DNA from: Candidatus Segetimicrobium genomatis
GTDB lineage: Bacteria > Sysuimicrobiota > Sysuimicrobiia > Sysuimicrobiales > Segetimicrobiaceae
Direction: 5' to 3'
NCBI GenBank assembly: GCA_005883865.1
Contig: VBAO01000168.1
Coordinates: forward strand, 1 to 6,095
DNA: 6,095 nt
The notes under the pieces are model-generated. The model saw only the letters and a program-made list of their open reading frames with translations, had not been told where the DNA came from and did no database searches. Positions 1-5,654 of this stretch are shown one piece after another (within the stretch, counting starts at the first letter, position 1; every line of letters begins with the position of its first letter). A program made the position numbers and the translations under genes.

Positions 1-890
1 TCCGGCTTGTCGGTGCCGTACCGGTCCATCGCCTCGGCGTAGGTGAGGCGGGGGAACGGGATCGCGACCTCGATCCCGAGCGCGTCGCGCACGGCCGCGG
101 CGACCATCCCCTCGGTGAGCCGGATGACGTCGTCGATGCCGACGAACGCCATCTCGATGTCGATCTGCGTGAACTCCGGCTGGCGGTCGGCCCGGCCGTC
201 CTCATCCCGGAAGCACCGCGCGATCTGGAAGTACCGCTCCACCCCGGCCACCATCAAGAGTTGCTTGAACAGCTGCGGGGACTGCGGGAGGACGTAGAAC
301 TTTCCGGGGTGGAGGCGGCTTGGGACCAGGAAGTCGCGCGCCCCCTCGGGGGTGCTCTTGATCAGCATCGGGGTCTCGACCTCGAGGAAGCCTTCCCGGC
401 TCAGGTGGTCGCGCACGGCTTTGGCCAGGCGATGGCGGAGCGCGAGATGCCCGAACATCGACGGCCGCCGGAGGTCCAGATACCGGTACCGGAGCCGGAC
501 CGCTTCGTCCACCGCGGCGTCGTCCGCGATGCGGAACGGCGGCGTCTCGGCCGGGTTCAGGATGCGGAGCTCCCGGACCCGAACCTCGACGTCGCCGGTC
601 GGGAGCTTTGGATTGACGGTCCCCGCGGGCCGCTCGGCCACGATCCCCCGGACCGCGATGACGTACTCGCTGCGCACCTGGGCCGCCCCATTCGCGGCCT
701 CGGAGGCCTCCTGAGGGTTGAAGACCACCTGGGTGATCCCCTCCCGGTCGCGGAGATCGATGAAGATGAGCCCCCCAAGGTCGCGGCGGGTCTGCGCCCA
801 GCCCATGAGCGTCACGACCTGCCCCACGTCGGCGCGGCGCAGGCTCCCGTTGCTGTGGGTCCGCCGCCACTCCCCCAACTCGCTGCTCAT
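1..890 (-). CDS. aspS: Aspartyl-tRNA synthetase, 5' part (cut by window edge)
   Basis: This class II synthetase attaches aspartate to tRNA(Asp) in the cytoplasm. The frame is open from the ATG at 890 to the left edge and gives 296 residues of a protein that is usually near 590. An N-terminal OB-fold anticodon-binding domain is visible (about residues 27-57, with GWAQTRRDLGG and FIDLRDREG). The catalytic domain follows, with RYRYLDLRRP (134-143), FLEVETPML and TPEGARDFLVPSR (168-192), LPQSPQLFKQLL (201-212) and the motif 2 stretch CFRDEDGRADRQPEFTQIDIE (226-246). The visible part ends in RYGTDKP (290-296), the conserved RYGSDKP block. The bacterial GAD insertion and motif 3 would lie outside the window. 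The start is fixed by an ATGA overlap with the hisS stop. OB-fold markers do not settle whether it is specific for tRNA(Asp) or also charges tRNA(Asn). The family assignment is near certain. Confidence 0.97.
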   Translation of the reverse strand, partial: MSSELGEWRRTHSNGSLRRADVGQVVTLMGWAQTRRDLGGLIFIDLRDREGITQVVFNPQEASEAANGAAQVRSEYVIAVRGIVAERPAGTVNPKLPTGDVEVRVRELRILNPAETPPFRIADDAAVDEAVRLRYRYLDLRRPSMFGHLALRHRLAKAVRDHLSREGFLEVETPMLIKSTPEGARDFLVPSRLHPGKFYVLPQSPQLFKQLLMVAGVERYFQIARCFRDEDGRADRQPEFTQIDIEMAFVGIDDVIRLTEGMVAAAVRDALGIEVAIPFPRLTYAEAMDRYGTDKP

Positions 891-2173
891 CCCCGCGCCT
901 TCCCGATGGCCTCGGGGCGCAGGCGGGCCGCCAGCACGTCCGGGAGCGCGTCGAGCGGCGCCTCATCCTGCGCGCCCGTCGCCATCTCGCGGATCGTCGC
1001 CACGCCGCGCCGGATCTCGTCCTCGCCGAGCAGCAGCGCAAACCGCGCCCCCAGGCGGTCGGCCTGCTTCAACTGCGCGCGCAGCCCGCGGGCCGTCACC
1101 TCGAGGTCTGTCGCGATGCCCGCGCGGCGGAGGCGGTCGGCCAGCTGGAGCGCGCGGGTCGCGTCCGCGCCCGCCGTGGCGATGTAGACGTCGAGCGCGG
1201 GGTCCCCGCCGAGGGCGACCCCCTCCTGCTCGAGCACCAGCAGCAGCCGCTCGAGCCCCATGCCGAATCCCACGCCCGGGGTCGGGCGGCCGCCGAGCTG
1301 CCCGGCGAGCCCGTCGTACCGGCCGCCGCCGAAGATGACGTTTTGCGCGCCCAGGGTTTCCGACACGGCCTCCCATGCGGTGCGCGTGTAATAGTCGAGC
1401 CCGCGGACGATCAGCGGGTCGATCGTGTAGGCCACCCCCATGGCGTCCAGGTGGGCGCGGACGCCGTTGAGATGCGCCCGGCACGGATCGCACAGGTGGT
1501 CCAGCATCCGCGGCGCCTGGCGGGCGATCCGCCGGTCGTGCTCGCGTTTGCAATCGAGCAGCCGCAGGGGAGCGACCTCGAACCGCCGCCGGCAGTCTTC
1601 GCACAGGTCCGCGAGGTGCGGGCGGTAGTACTCCCGCAACACCGCGGTGTACCCGGGACGGCAGACCTCGTCGCCGACGCTGCTGAGATGCACCTCGAAC
1701 CGCACCAGCCCGAGGGACTGCACCAACCGAACCGCGAGGCTCAGCACGTCCGCATCCGCCGCCGGCTCCGCGGCGCCGATGCACTCCGCGCCAAACTGGG
1801 TGTGCTGGCGGTACCGGCCGGCCTGCGGCCGGTCGTACCGGAAGATCGGGCAGATGTAGTACAGTTTGACCGGCAGCCCCCCGGCGCCCAGGTTGTGCTC
1901 GAGAAAGGCCCGCAGCACCGGCGCGGTGCCTTCGGCGCGGAGCGAGAGGCTCCGCCCTCCCCGGTCGGTGAACGTATACATCTCCTTGTCGACGATGTCC
2001 GTTCCGCTTCCGACCGCGCGCTGAAACACCTCGGTGTGCTCGACCGCGGGAGTCCGGATCTCCCGGTAGCCGAACCGCCGGGCGAAGTCCCGCACCCTGG
2101 CCTCGACCGCGTGCCACCGGCCGATCTCGCCGGGCAAGATATCGGGCATCCCTCGCGGCGCATTCACGGTCAT
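887..2173 (-). CDS. hisS: Histidyl-tRNA synthetase
   Basis: This class II synthetase charges tRNA(His) in the cytoplasm. The 428-residue product is a normal bacterial length. Visible family motifs are APRGMPDILP (5-14), LRAEGTAPVLRA (78-89), the motif 2 block FRYDRPQAGRYRQHTQFGAE (111-130), the histidine-binding RGLDYYTRT (257-265) and motif 3 GGGRYDGLAGQLGG (282-295) running into GFGMGLERL (302-310). The C-terminal anticodon-binding domain spans about 327-418 (DVYIATAG, then LLGEDEIRRGVATIREM). The insertion between motif 2 and the histidine motif carries five cysteines (C191, C194, C208, C228, C231) in a CxxC...C...CxxC arrangement that could bind zinc. The ATG at 2173 is chosen because a strong Shine-Dalgarno lies 7 nt upstream and the protein begins right before the conserved RGMPDILP. 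The frame stays open upstream, but that stretch resembles no HisRS sequence. The gene has its own promoter and overlaps aspS by 4 nt. Confidence 0.98.
   Translation of the reverse strand: MTVNAPRGMPDILPGEIGRWHAVEARVRDFARRFGYREIRTPAVEHTEVFQRAVGSGTDIVDKEMYTFTDRGGRSLSLRAEGTAPVLRAFLEHNLGAGGLPVKLYYICPIFRYDRPQAGRYRQHTQFGAECIGAAEPAADADVLSLAVRLVQSLGLVRFEVHLSSVGDEVCRPGYTAVLREYYRPHLADLCEDCRRRFEVAPLRLLDCKREHDRRIARQAPRMLDHLCDPCRAHLNGVRAHLDAMGVAYTIDPLIVRGLDYYTRTAWEAVSETLGAQNVIFGGGRYDGLAGQLGGRPTPGVGFGMGLERLLLVLEQEGVALGGDPALDVYIATAGADATRALQLADRLRRAGIATDLEVTARGLRAQLKQADRLGARFALLLGEDEIRRGVATIREMATGAQDEAPLDALPDVLAARLRPEAIGKARG
898..904 (-). promoter_or_regulatory. Ribosome binding site for aspS
   Basis: The purine-rich stretch GGGAAGG lies inside the last codons of hisS, 7 nt before the aspS ATG at 890. 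It is a moderate Shine-Dalgarno and supports this start, together with the ATGA overlap. Re-initiation by ribosomes finishing hisS probably contributes. Confidence 0.5.
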
Positions 2174-2180
2174 CCTTCGG

Positions 2181-2188
2181 TCCTCCCC
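2181..2188 (-). promoter_or_regulatory. Strong Shine-Dalgarno of hisS
   Basis: GGGGAGGA ends 7 nt before the hisS ATG at 2173. It is one of the two clearest Shine-Dalgarno sequences in the window. It decides the hisS start against the longer open frame reaching upstream. Confidence 0.85.
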
Positions 2189-2206
2189 ACGAGCCTGTGA
2201 CGGCAC

Positions 2207-2236
2207 ATTGTACCGGCCGCTCCCGACCCCTGTCAA
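2207..2236 (-). promoter_or_regulatory. Sigma-70 type promoter for hisS-aspS
   Basis: On the minus strand a perfect -35 box TTGACA (2236-2231) is followed after 18 nt by a -10 box TACAAT (2212-2207), one mismatch from consensus. Transcription should begin near 2201-2196, leaving a leader of only about 25 nt before the hisS ATG that contains the Shine-Dalgarno. Such AT-rich hexamers stand out sharply in this GC-rich DNA and sit in the largest gene-free stretch of the window (2174-2256, 83 nt). The promoter makes hisS-aspS a transcription unit that can work without the upstream rel-dtd genes. The leader is too short for a T-box element. Confidence 0.85.
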
Positions 2237-2256
2237 TTCTCGGCGCGCGTCGACCC

Positions 2257-2532
2257 TCAGCGGTCGCCCCGCGCCGCCCCAGGCGGCGCGCCTGCCCCCC
2301 AAGCGGCCCCCCCCGATCCCCCGACCACCACCGCGACGAAGAACACCACCACCTCGGCGCGGTCGAGCACGTACGCCGCGGCCAGCACCGAGGGACGCGC
2401 AAGGGCCCACGCGCCCACGACGGCGAGGAGCGCCATTGGGACCGCGGCGCGGCGCAGCCCGATGCTCCGGAGCAGGCGGCCCGCCACGCGGAGGCCGCCT
2501 GCGAGCAGCAGAGCCCCGCACCCGAGGATCAG
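2257..2532 (-). pseudogene. Distal part of a frameshifted membrane protein gene
   Basis: This reading frame, one base off from the membrane-protein gene that begins at 2858, stays open to a TGA at 2259-2257. It encodes about 90 residues that look like the continuation of that protein. There is a hydrophobic stretch right at the junction (LILGCGALLLAGG), then a basic loop (GRLLRSIGLRR), a second membrane segment (VPMALLAVVGAWALA) and a third (AEVVVFFVAVVVGG). It ends in a Gly/Ala/Pro-rich tail. Adding one base just before the TGA at 2531 would join the two parts into a protein of about 200 residues with five or six membrane helices. No convincing independent start is seen: a CTG overlaps the upstream stop as CTGA, and a GTG (2487) and an ATG (2436) occur later, none noted with a good Shine-Dalgarno. 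It may be a true pseudogene, a sequencing or assembly error, or a separate small gene. Confidence 0.5.
2270..2290 (-). repeat. GC-rich perfect hairpin before the hisS promoter
   Basis: A perfect inverted repeat has a 9-bp all-GC stem and a 3-nt loop (TGG on the minus strand): arms CGCGCCGCC and GGCGGCGCG. It lies in the last codons of the distal membrane-protein fragment, about 10 nt before that frame's stop and upstream of the hisS -35 box. It sits where a terminator for the upstream operon would be expected. No T-run follows it, so it is not a classical intrinsic terminator. It could be a pause or RNA-stability element, or chance in GC-rich DNA. Confidence 0.3.
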
Positions 2533-2858
2533 AGGAACAGGGACCGCGGTCGCGAGCCCAGCGCGATGGCGACGACCGCCACCAGGCTCCCCACCGCCCC
2601 GCCGGCGATCCCTCGCCCCGCCGGCACCGGCCGTCTGGACGACACGGCGGCCACCGCCGCGCCCTGGACGATCACGGGAAGCGCCAACAGCGCCGGAATC
2701 ACCCCCCAGGTGACCCACTCCCAGGTGGACCTGGGAAAGAGATCGAGCAGCGCCCGAAGCCACCCCACGCGGGCGGCCACGGCCAACCCCCACACCCCCG
2801 CGCCTCCGACCCCGGCCCCCCAGGCGGTGAGCTCCCAGAACTCGACGTGGCTCATCAT
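2529..2858 (-). CDS. Small polytopic membrane protein, unknown function (probably truncated by frameshift)
   Basis: I do not recognise a family. The 109-residue product has three likely membrane helices: about residues 11-33 (Gly/Ala/Trp-rich), 50-72 (VTWGVIPALLALPVIVQGAA) and 83-101 (GIAGGAVGSLVAVVAIALG). A Trp-rich loop (STWEWVTW, 44-51) precedes the second. The ATG at 2858 overlaps the dtd stop in an ATGA, with a second ATG directly after it. No clear Shine-Dalgarno is present, so coupling to dtd translation is likely. Third codon positions stay GC-rich up to the stop, as expected for real coding sequence. The stop at 2531-2529 falls just as a new hydrophobic segment continues in the neighbouring frame. 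The native protein is therefore probably about 200 residues, and this is its N-terminal half. In Bacillus the slot between dtd and hisS holds a cell-wall amidase gene, which this does not resemble. Confidence 0.6.
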   Translation of the reverse strand: MMSHVEFWELTAWGAGVGGAGVWGLAVAARVGWLRALLDLFPRSTWEWVTWGVIPALLALPVIVQGAAVAAVSSRRPVPAGRGIAGGAVGSLVAVVAIALGSRPRSLFL

Positions 2859-3301
2859 CGCTCGCGGCTGTCGAGGAGGATCGTCACGGGCCCATCGTTG
2901 TGGATCTCGACCTCCATGTGCGCGCGGAACCGGCCGGGCACCACGTGAATGCCGAGGACCTCCAGGGCGCGATTGAACTCGAGGTACAGCGGCTCCGCCC
3001 GCTCGGGCGGCGCCGCGCGGACGAAGCTCGGCCGCCGGCCGCCGCCGGTATCGGCGTACAGGGTGAACTGGGGCACGCTCAGGACATCGCCGCCGATGTC
3101 CAGAATGGAGCGGTTGAGCCGGCCCGCCGCGTCGTCGAAGACGCGGAGATGGGCCAGCCGCGCGGCCAGGCCCGTGGCGTCCTCGGCCGTATCCTCCGTC
3201 CCGACGCCCAGCAGGACCACCATCCCGGTCCCGATCCGCCCGACCGACGCTCCGCCGACGCGCACCTCGGCCCGCCCGACCCGCTGGACCAGCGCCCGCA
3301 T
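2855..3301 (-). CDS. dtd: D-aminoacyl-tRNA deacylase
   Basis: Dtd hydrolyses D-amino acids (and glycine wrongly attached to tRNA(Ala)) from tRNA, acting as a homodimeric cytoplasmic proofreader. The product is 148 residues, the usual length. It opens with the family signature MRALVQRVGRAEV and shows GMVVLLGVG (26-34), LRVFDD (52-57), the catalytic-site motif PQFTLYAD (77-84, with Thr80), GRRPSF (88-93), the AEPLY block (102-106) and the C-terminal NDGPVT (135-140) carrying the Gly-Pro pair that enforces D-chirality. Residue 77 is Pro where most bacterial Dtds have Ser (SQFTL). The ATG at 3301 is chosen because the family always starts with M-(R/K)-hydrophobic-VQRV; the open frame extends 47 codons further without family similarity. 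It begins 10 nt after the class V enzyme stop without a clear Shine-Dalgarno and overlaps the next gene by 4 nt. Confidence 0.97.
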   Translation of the reverse strand: MRALVQRVGRAEVRVGGASVGRIGTGMVVLLGVGTEDTAEDATGLAARLAHLRVFDDAAGRLNRSILDIGGDVLSVPQFTLYADTGGGRRPSFVRAAPPERAEPLYLEFNRALEVLGIHVVPGRFRAHMEVEIHNDGPVTILLDSRER

Positions 3302-3311
3302 CCGCGCGGGG

Positions 3312-4448
3312 CTAGCCGGCGTGCCGCCGCAGCGCGGCGACGGCGCGTTCGATGTCCTCGAGCGTGTTGTAGAAATACGGCGAGAGCCGCACGACCCCGG
3401 GTCGCTGATCGACGATGATCCGTTCCTTCGCCAGCGCCGCAACGGCCGCCGGCGGGTCCGGGACCGACACGGTGATGATCCCCGCGTGCGCCTCGACCCC
3501 CCCGGCCAGCCTGGGGGTCAGCCCCGCCCCCCGGAGGGCCTCGACCAGGGCGCCGGTCATCTGGATCTGGCGCGCGCGCAACCGCGCCGGGGTCACCTCG
3601 CGGACATATTCCAAACCGGCCCGACCGGCATACACCGCGGCGACCGCGGGCGTCCCGCCCTCGAAGCGTCTCGCGCCGTCCGCGTACTCGAGATGGGTCA
3701 CGTCGAACGCGAACTGGTCGCGGTGTCCAAACCATCCGACGACCTCGGGCTCCGACCGCGCATGCAGCTCGCGGCGGGCATAGAGGTAGGCGATCCCGGG
3801 ACCGCCGAGGAGCCACTTGAGCCCGCCGGTGACGAGGAAGTCGACGTCGGCCGCCCGGACGTCGACCGGCAACTGGCCGACCGACTGGTAGGCGTCCACG
3901 AGCAGGTACGCCCCGCGGCCGTGCGCGAGGCGCGCGAGCGCGGCGATGTCCTGGATCGCGCCGCTCTGGAAGTAGACGTGCGAGGTCGCCACACACACCG
4001 TGCGGTCGTCGATCGCGCGCTCAAAGAGTTCGAGCGGGACCGTCAGCCGATCGGGGCTGTGAACGAACGCGACCTCGACGCCTCGGCCCCGCTTCGCCAG
4101 CCATTGGTAGGCGACGGTCGGGAAGTCGATGTCGGCCACGACCACCCGGGGGCGCTGCCGGTAATCGAAGGAGCTCGCCACCGCGGAGAGGGCGGCGGTG
4201 ATCGACGGGAACAGCGCCACCTCGTCCGGTCCACCCCCGACGAGCCCGGCGAATGCGGCCCGCAGCTGGTCGAGTTCGCGCATCCACGGCCCATACCACG
4301 CCGCCGCGCCGTCGGCGTTCCACAGGTCCAGGCATTGCGCCACCGCGCGCCGGACCCGGGTCCCGAGCGCCCCGAGCGAGCACGAGTTGAGATAGGTGGT
4401 TTCCTGAAAGATCGGGAACTCTTCGCGGTACGTCTCCCACGCCCTCAC
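3312..4448 (-). CDS. Class V-fold PLP-dependent enzyme (kynureninase/cysteine desulfurase superfamily), substrate unknown
   Basis: This is a predicted cytoplasmic PLP enzyme of 378 residues. It shows the fold-type I class V pattern: YLNSCSLGALG (19-29) near the N terminus, SHVYFQSGAIQDI (156-168), LLVDAYQSVGQLPVDV (182-197) with Asp185 to contact the PLP ring nitrogen, VTGGLKWLLGGPG (206-218) with Lys211 as the predicted Schiff-base lysine, RFEGGTPAVAAV (261-272), and VVRLSPYFYNTLEDIE (352-367), whose Arg354 matches the substrate carboxylate-binding arginine. Cysteines occur only at 23, 39 and 152, so the catalytic Cys loop of IscS/NifS-type desulfurases is absent. A lyase or racemase/epimerase-like activity is as likely as transamination. 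The start is the GTG at 4448, which forms a GTGA overlap with the preceding aminotransferase and immediately precedes conserved sequence. The frame's extension to 4712 overlaps that gene and has no family similarity. No strong Shine-Dalgarno is seen, so translational coupling is likely. Confidence 0.9.
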   Translation of the reverse strand: MRAWETYREEFPIFQETTYLNSCSLGALGTRVRRAVAQCLDLWNADGAAAWYGPWMRELDQLRAAFAGLVGGGPDEVALFPSITAALSAVASSFDYRQRPRVVVADIDFPTVAYQWLAKRGRGVEVAFVHSPDRLTVPLELFERAIDDRTVCVATSHVYFQSGAIQDIAALARLAHGRGAYLLVDAYQSVGQLPVDVRAADVDFLVTGGLKWLLGGPGIAYLYARRELHARSEPEVVGWFGHRDQFAFDVTHLEYADGARRFEGGTPAVAAVYAGRAGLEYVREVTPARLRARQIQMTGALVEALRGAGLTPRLAGGVEAHAGIITVSVPDPPAAVAALAKERIIVDQRPGVVRLSPYFYNTLEDIERAVAALRRHAG

Positions 4449-5638
4449 CGGGCCACGCCGTGCCCCGGCGCCCCCGTCCGGGCCCGCAACCGCCCCAGGC
4501 GCGTCCGGACCTCGGTGAACGTCTCCTCCCGCTTGGGGAACGCGAACCGCACGAACCGGCGCCCGGACGCGGGATCGTGGAAGAAGGACGACCCCGGCAC
4601 CGGCGCGACCTTGATGTCCCGGATCAGGTGCATCGTGAACTCGATGTCGTCCTCGTACCCAAACGGCGTGATGTCGCACATGATGTAGTAGGCGCCGGAC
4701 GGCACCAGGCACCTGAACCCCGCTTCCCCGAGGATCCCGAGGAGCGTATCCCGCTTTCTGACGTACATCGCGGCCAGATCCACGTAGTACTGGCGGGGAA
4801 ACCGCAGGGCCGTGGCCCCCGCCTCCTGCAGCGGGGCGGCGGCCCCGACCGTGAGGAAATCATGCACCTTGCGGATCGCGTCGGTGATCGGGGCGGGCGC
4901 GATCGTCCACCCGACCCGCCACCCCGTCACGCTGTAGCTCTTCGACAGGCTGTTGACGATCACGGTGCGCTCGGCCATCCCGGGGAGGGCAGCGAGGGTC
5001 GTATGGGTGTGGCCGTCGTAGAGGATGTGCTCGTACACCTCGTCGGTGATCGCCAGGAGGTTGTGGCGATGACAGAGGTCGGCGATGTGGTCCAGCTCGG
5101 CCCGGCTGAAGACCTTGCCGGTGGGGTTGTGCGGGGTGTTGACGATGATCGCCTTGGTCCGGGGCGTGATCTGGGCGCGGATCTGATCGGGATCGAACGG
5201 GAACCCCGGCTCCAACCGCAGCTCGACGTACCGCGGCACCGCGCCCGAGAGTTTGGTGTCCGGGCCGTAGTTCTCGTAGAACGGCTCGAAGACGATCACC
5301 TCCTCCCCCGGATTCACCACGGCGAGGAGCGTGGCCATCATCGCCTCGGTCGCGCCGCAGGTCACGGTGATGTTGCGGTCGGGATCCACCGTGATCCCGT
5401 TGGCCCACCGAACCTTCTCCGCGAGCGCCTGCCGGAACGCGGGGGCGCCCCAGGTGATCGCGTACTGGTTGTGACCGTCGCGCATCGCCCGGGCCGCCGC
5501 CTCGCACAGTTCCGGGGGCGCGGGGAAGTCGGGGAACCCCTGGGCGAGGTTGATGCCGCCGTGCTCGGCCGCCAGCCGCGTCATCTCCCGAATGACCGAC
5601 TCCGTAAAGACTCCGACCCGTGCCGCCGTCGTGATCAT
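4445..5638 (-). CDS. Class I/II pyridoxal-phosphate aminotransferase (kynurenine/glutamine/methionine aminotransferase type)
   Basis: This is a predicted cytoplasmic homodimeric transaminase of 397 residues, full length for the family. Landmarks are GINLAQGFPDFPAPPEL (28-44), typical of kynurenine, glutamine-transaminase-K and YbdL-like methionine aminotransferases; NQYAITWGAPAFRQAL (57-72); TCGATEAM (93-100) for phosphate binding; NTPHNPTGKVF (167-177) with Asn171; ITDEVYEHILYDG (197-209) with Asp199 and Tyr202; SLSKSYSVTGWRVGW (230-244) with Lys233 as the PLP lysine; and RFVRFAFPK (361-369) with Arg364 for the substrate carboxylate. The exact substrate cannot be read from sequence. The ATG at 5638 is well supported: GGGAGGGG lies 3 nt upstream (core GGAGG about 5 nt), and conserved sequence follows shortly. 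It begins 16 nt after the rel stop and overlaps the class V enzyme by 4 nt, so it is probably co-transcribed with both. Confidence 0.95.
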   Translation of the reverse strand: MITTAARVGVFTESVIREMTRLAAEHGGINLAQGFPDFPAPPELCEAAARAMRDGHNQYAITWGAPAFRQALAEKVRWANGITVDPDRNITVTCGATEAMMATLLAVVNPGEEVIVFEPFYENYGPDTKLSGAVPRYVELRLEPGFPFDPDQIRAQITPRTKAIIVNTPHNPTGKVFSRAELDHIADLCHRHNLLAITDEVYEHILYDGHTHTTLAALPGMAERTVIVNSLSKSYSVTGWRVGWTIAPAPITDAIRKVHDFLTVGAAAPLQEAGATALRFPRQYYVDLAAMYVRKRDTLLGILGEAGFRCLVPSGAYYIMCDITPFGYEDDIEFTMHLIRDIKVAPVPGSSFFHDPASGRRFVRFAFPKREETFTEVRTRLGRLRARTGAPGHGVAR

Positions 5639-5641
5639 ACA

Positions 5642-5649
5642 CCCCTCCC
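5642..5649 (-). promoter_or_regulatory. Ribosome binding site of the class I aminotransferase
   Basis: GGGAGGGG in the 16-nt gap after the rel stop places a GGAGG core 5 nt before the ATG at 5638. It supports that start. Independent initiation here contrasts with the overlap-coupled genes that follow. Confidence 0.75.
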
Positions 5650-5654
5650 AGGCG

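Noticed and set aside
2174..2256. T-box or other tRNA-sensing leader before hisS
   Set aside because: Only 83 nt are available and the promoter occupies most of it, leaving a leader of about 25 nt, far too short for a T-box.
2174..2521. Upstream 116-codon extension of the hisS frame
   Set aside because: The extension is low-complexity Arg/Gly/Pro sequence crossing the promoter. The ATG at 2173 has a strong Shine-Dalgarno and starts the conserved HisRS sequence.
2525..2540. Programmed -1 ribosomal frameshift at the membrane-protein junction
   Set aside because: There is no X-XXY-YYZ slippery heptamer at the junction, so an indel or error is the simpler explanation. Conservation in relatives could reopen this.
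2257..2793. The distal frame taken as a full 178-codon gene starting at the ATG at 2793
   Set aside because: Its first 80 or so codons are low-complexity Gly/Arg-rich with poor third-position GC, while the overlapping frame there encodes plausible membrane helices. Only the part after about 2532 looks like real protein.
3302..3442. 47-codon N-terminal extension of dtd
   Set aside because: Dtd proteins begin at the MRALVQRV motif; the extension is a shadow of the class V enzyme's C terminus.
2949..4688. Long plus-strand open frame of 579 codons opposite dtd and the class V enzyme
   Set aside because: Antisense shadow typical of GC-rich coding DNA. It is Arg/Pro-rich, has no recognisable motifs, and lies opposite genes with clear family signatures.
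4449..4712. 88-codon N-terminal extension of the class V enzyme
   Set aside because: It overlaps the aminotransferase 3' end in another frame and shows no family similarity; the GTG at 4448 in a GTGA overlap is a better start.
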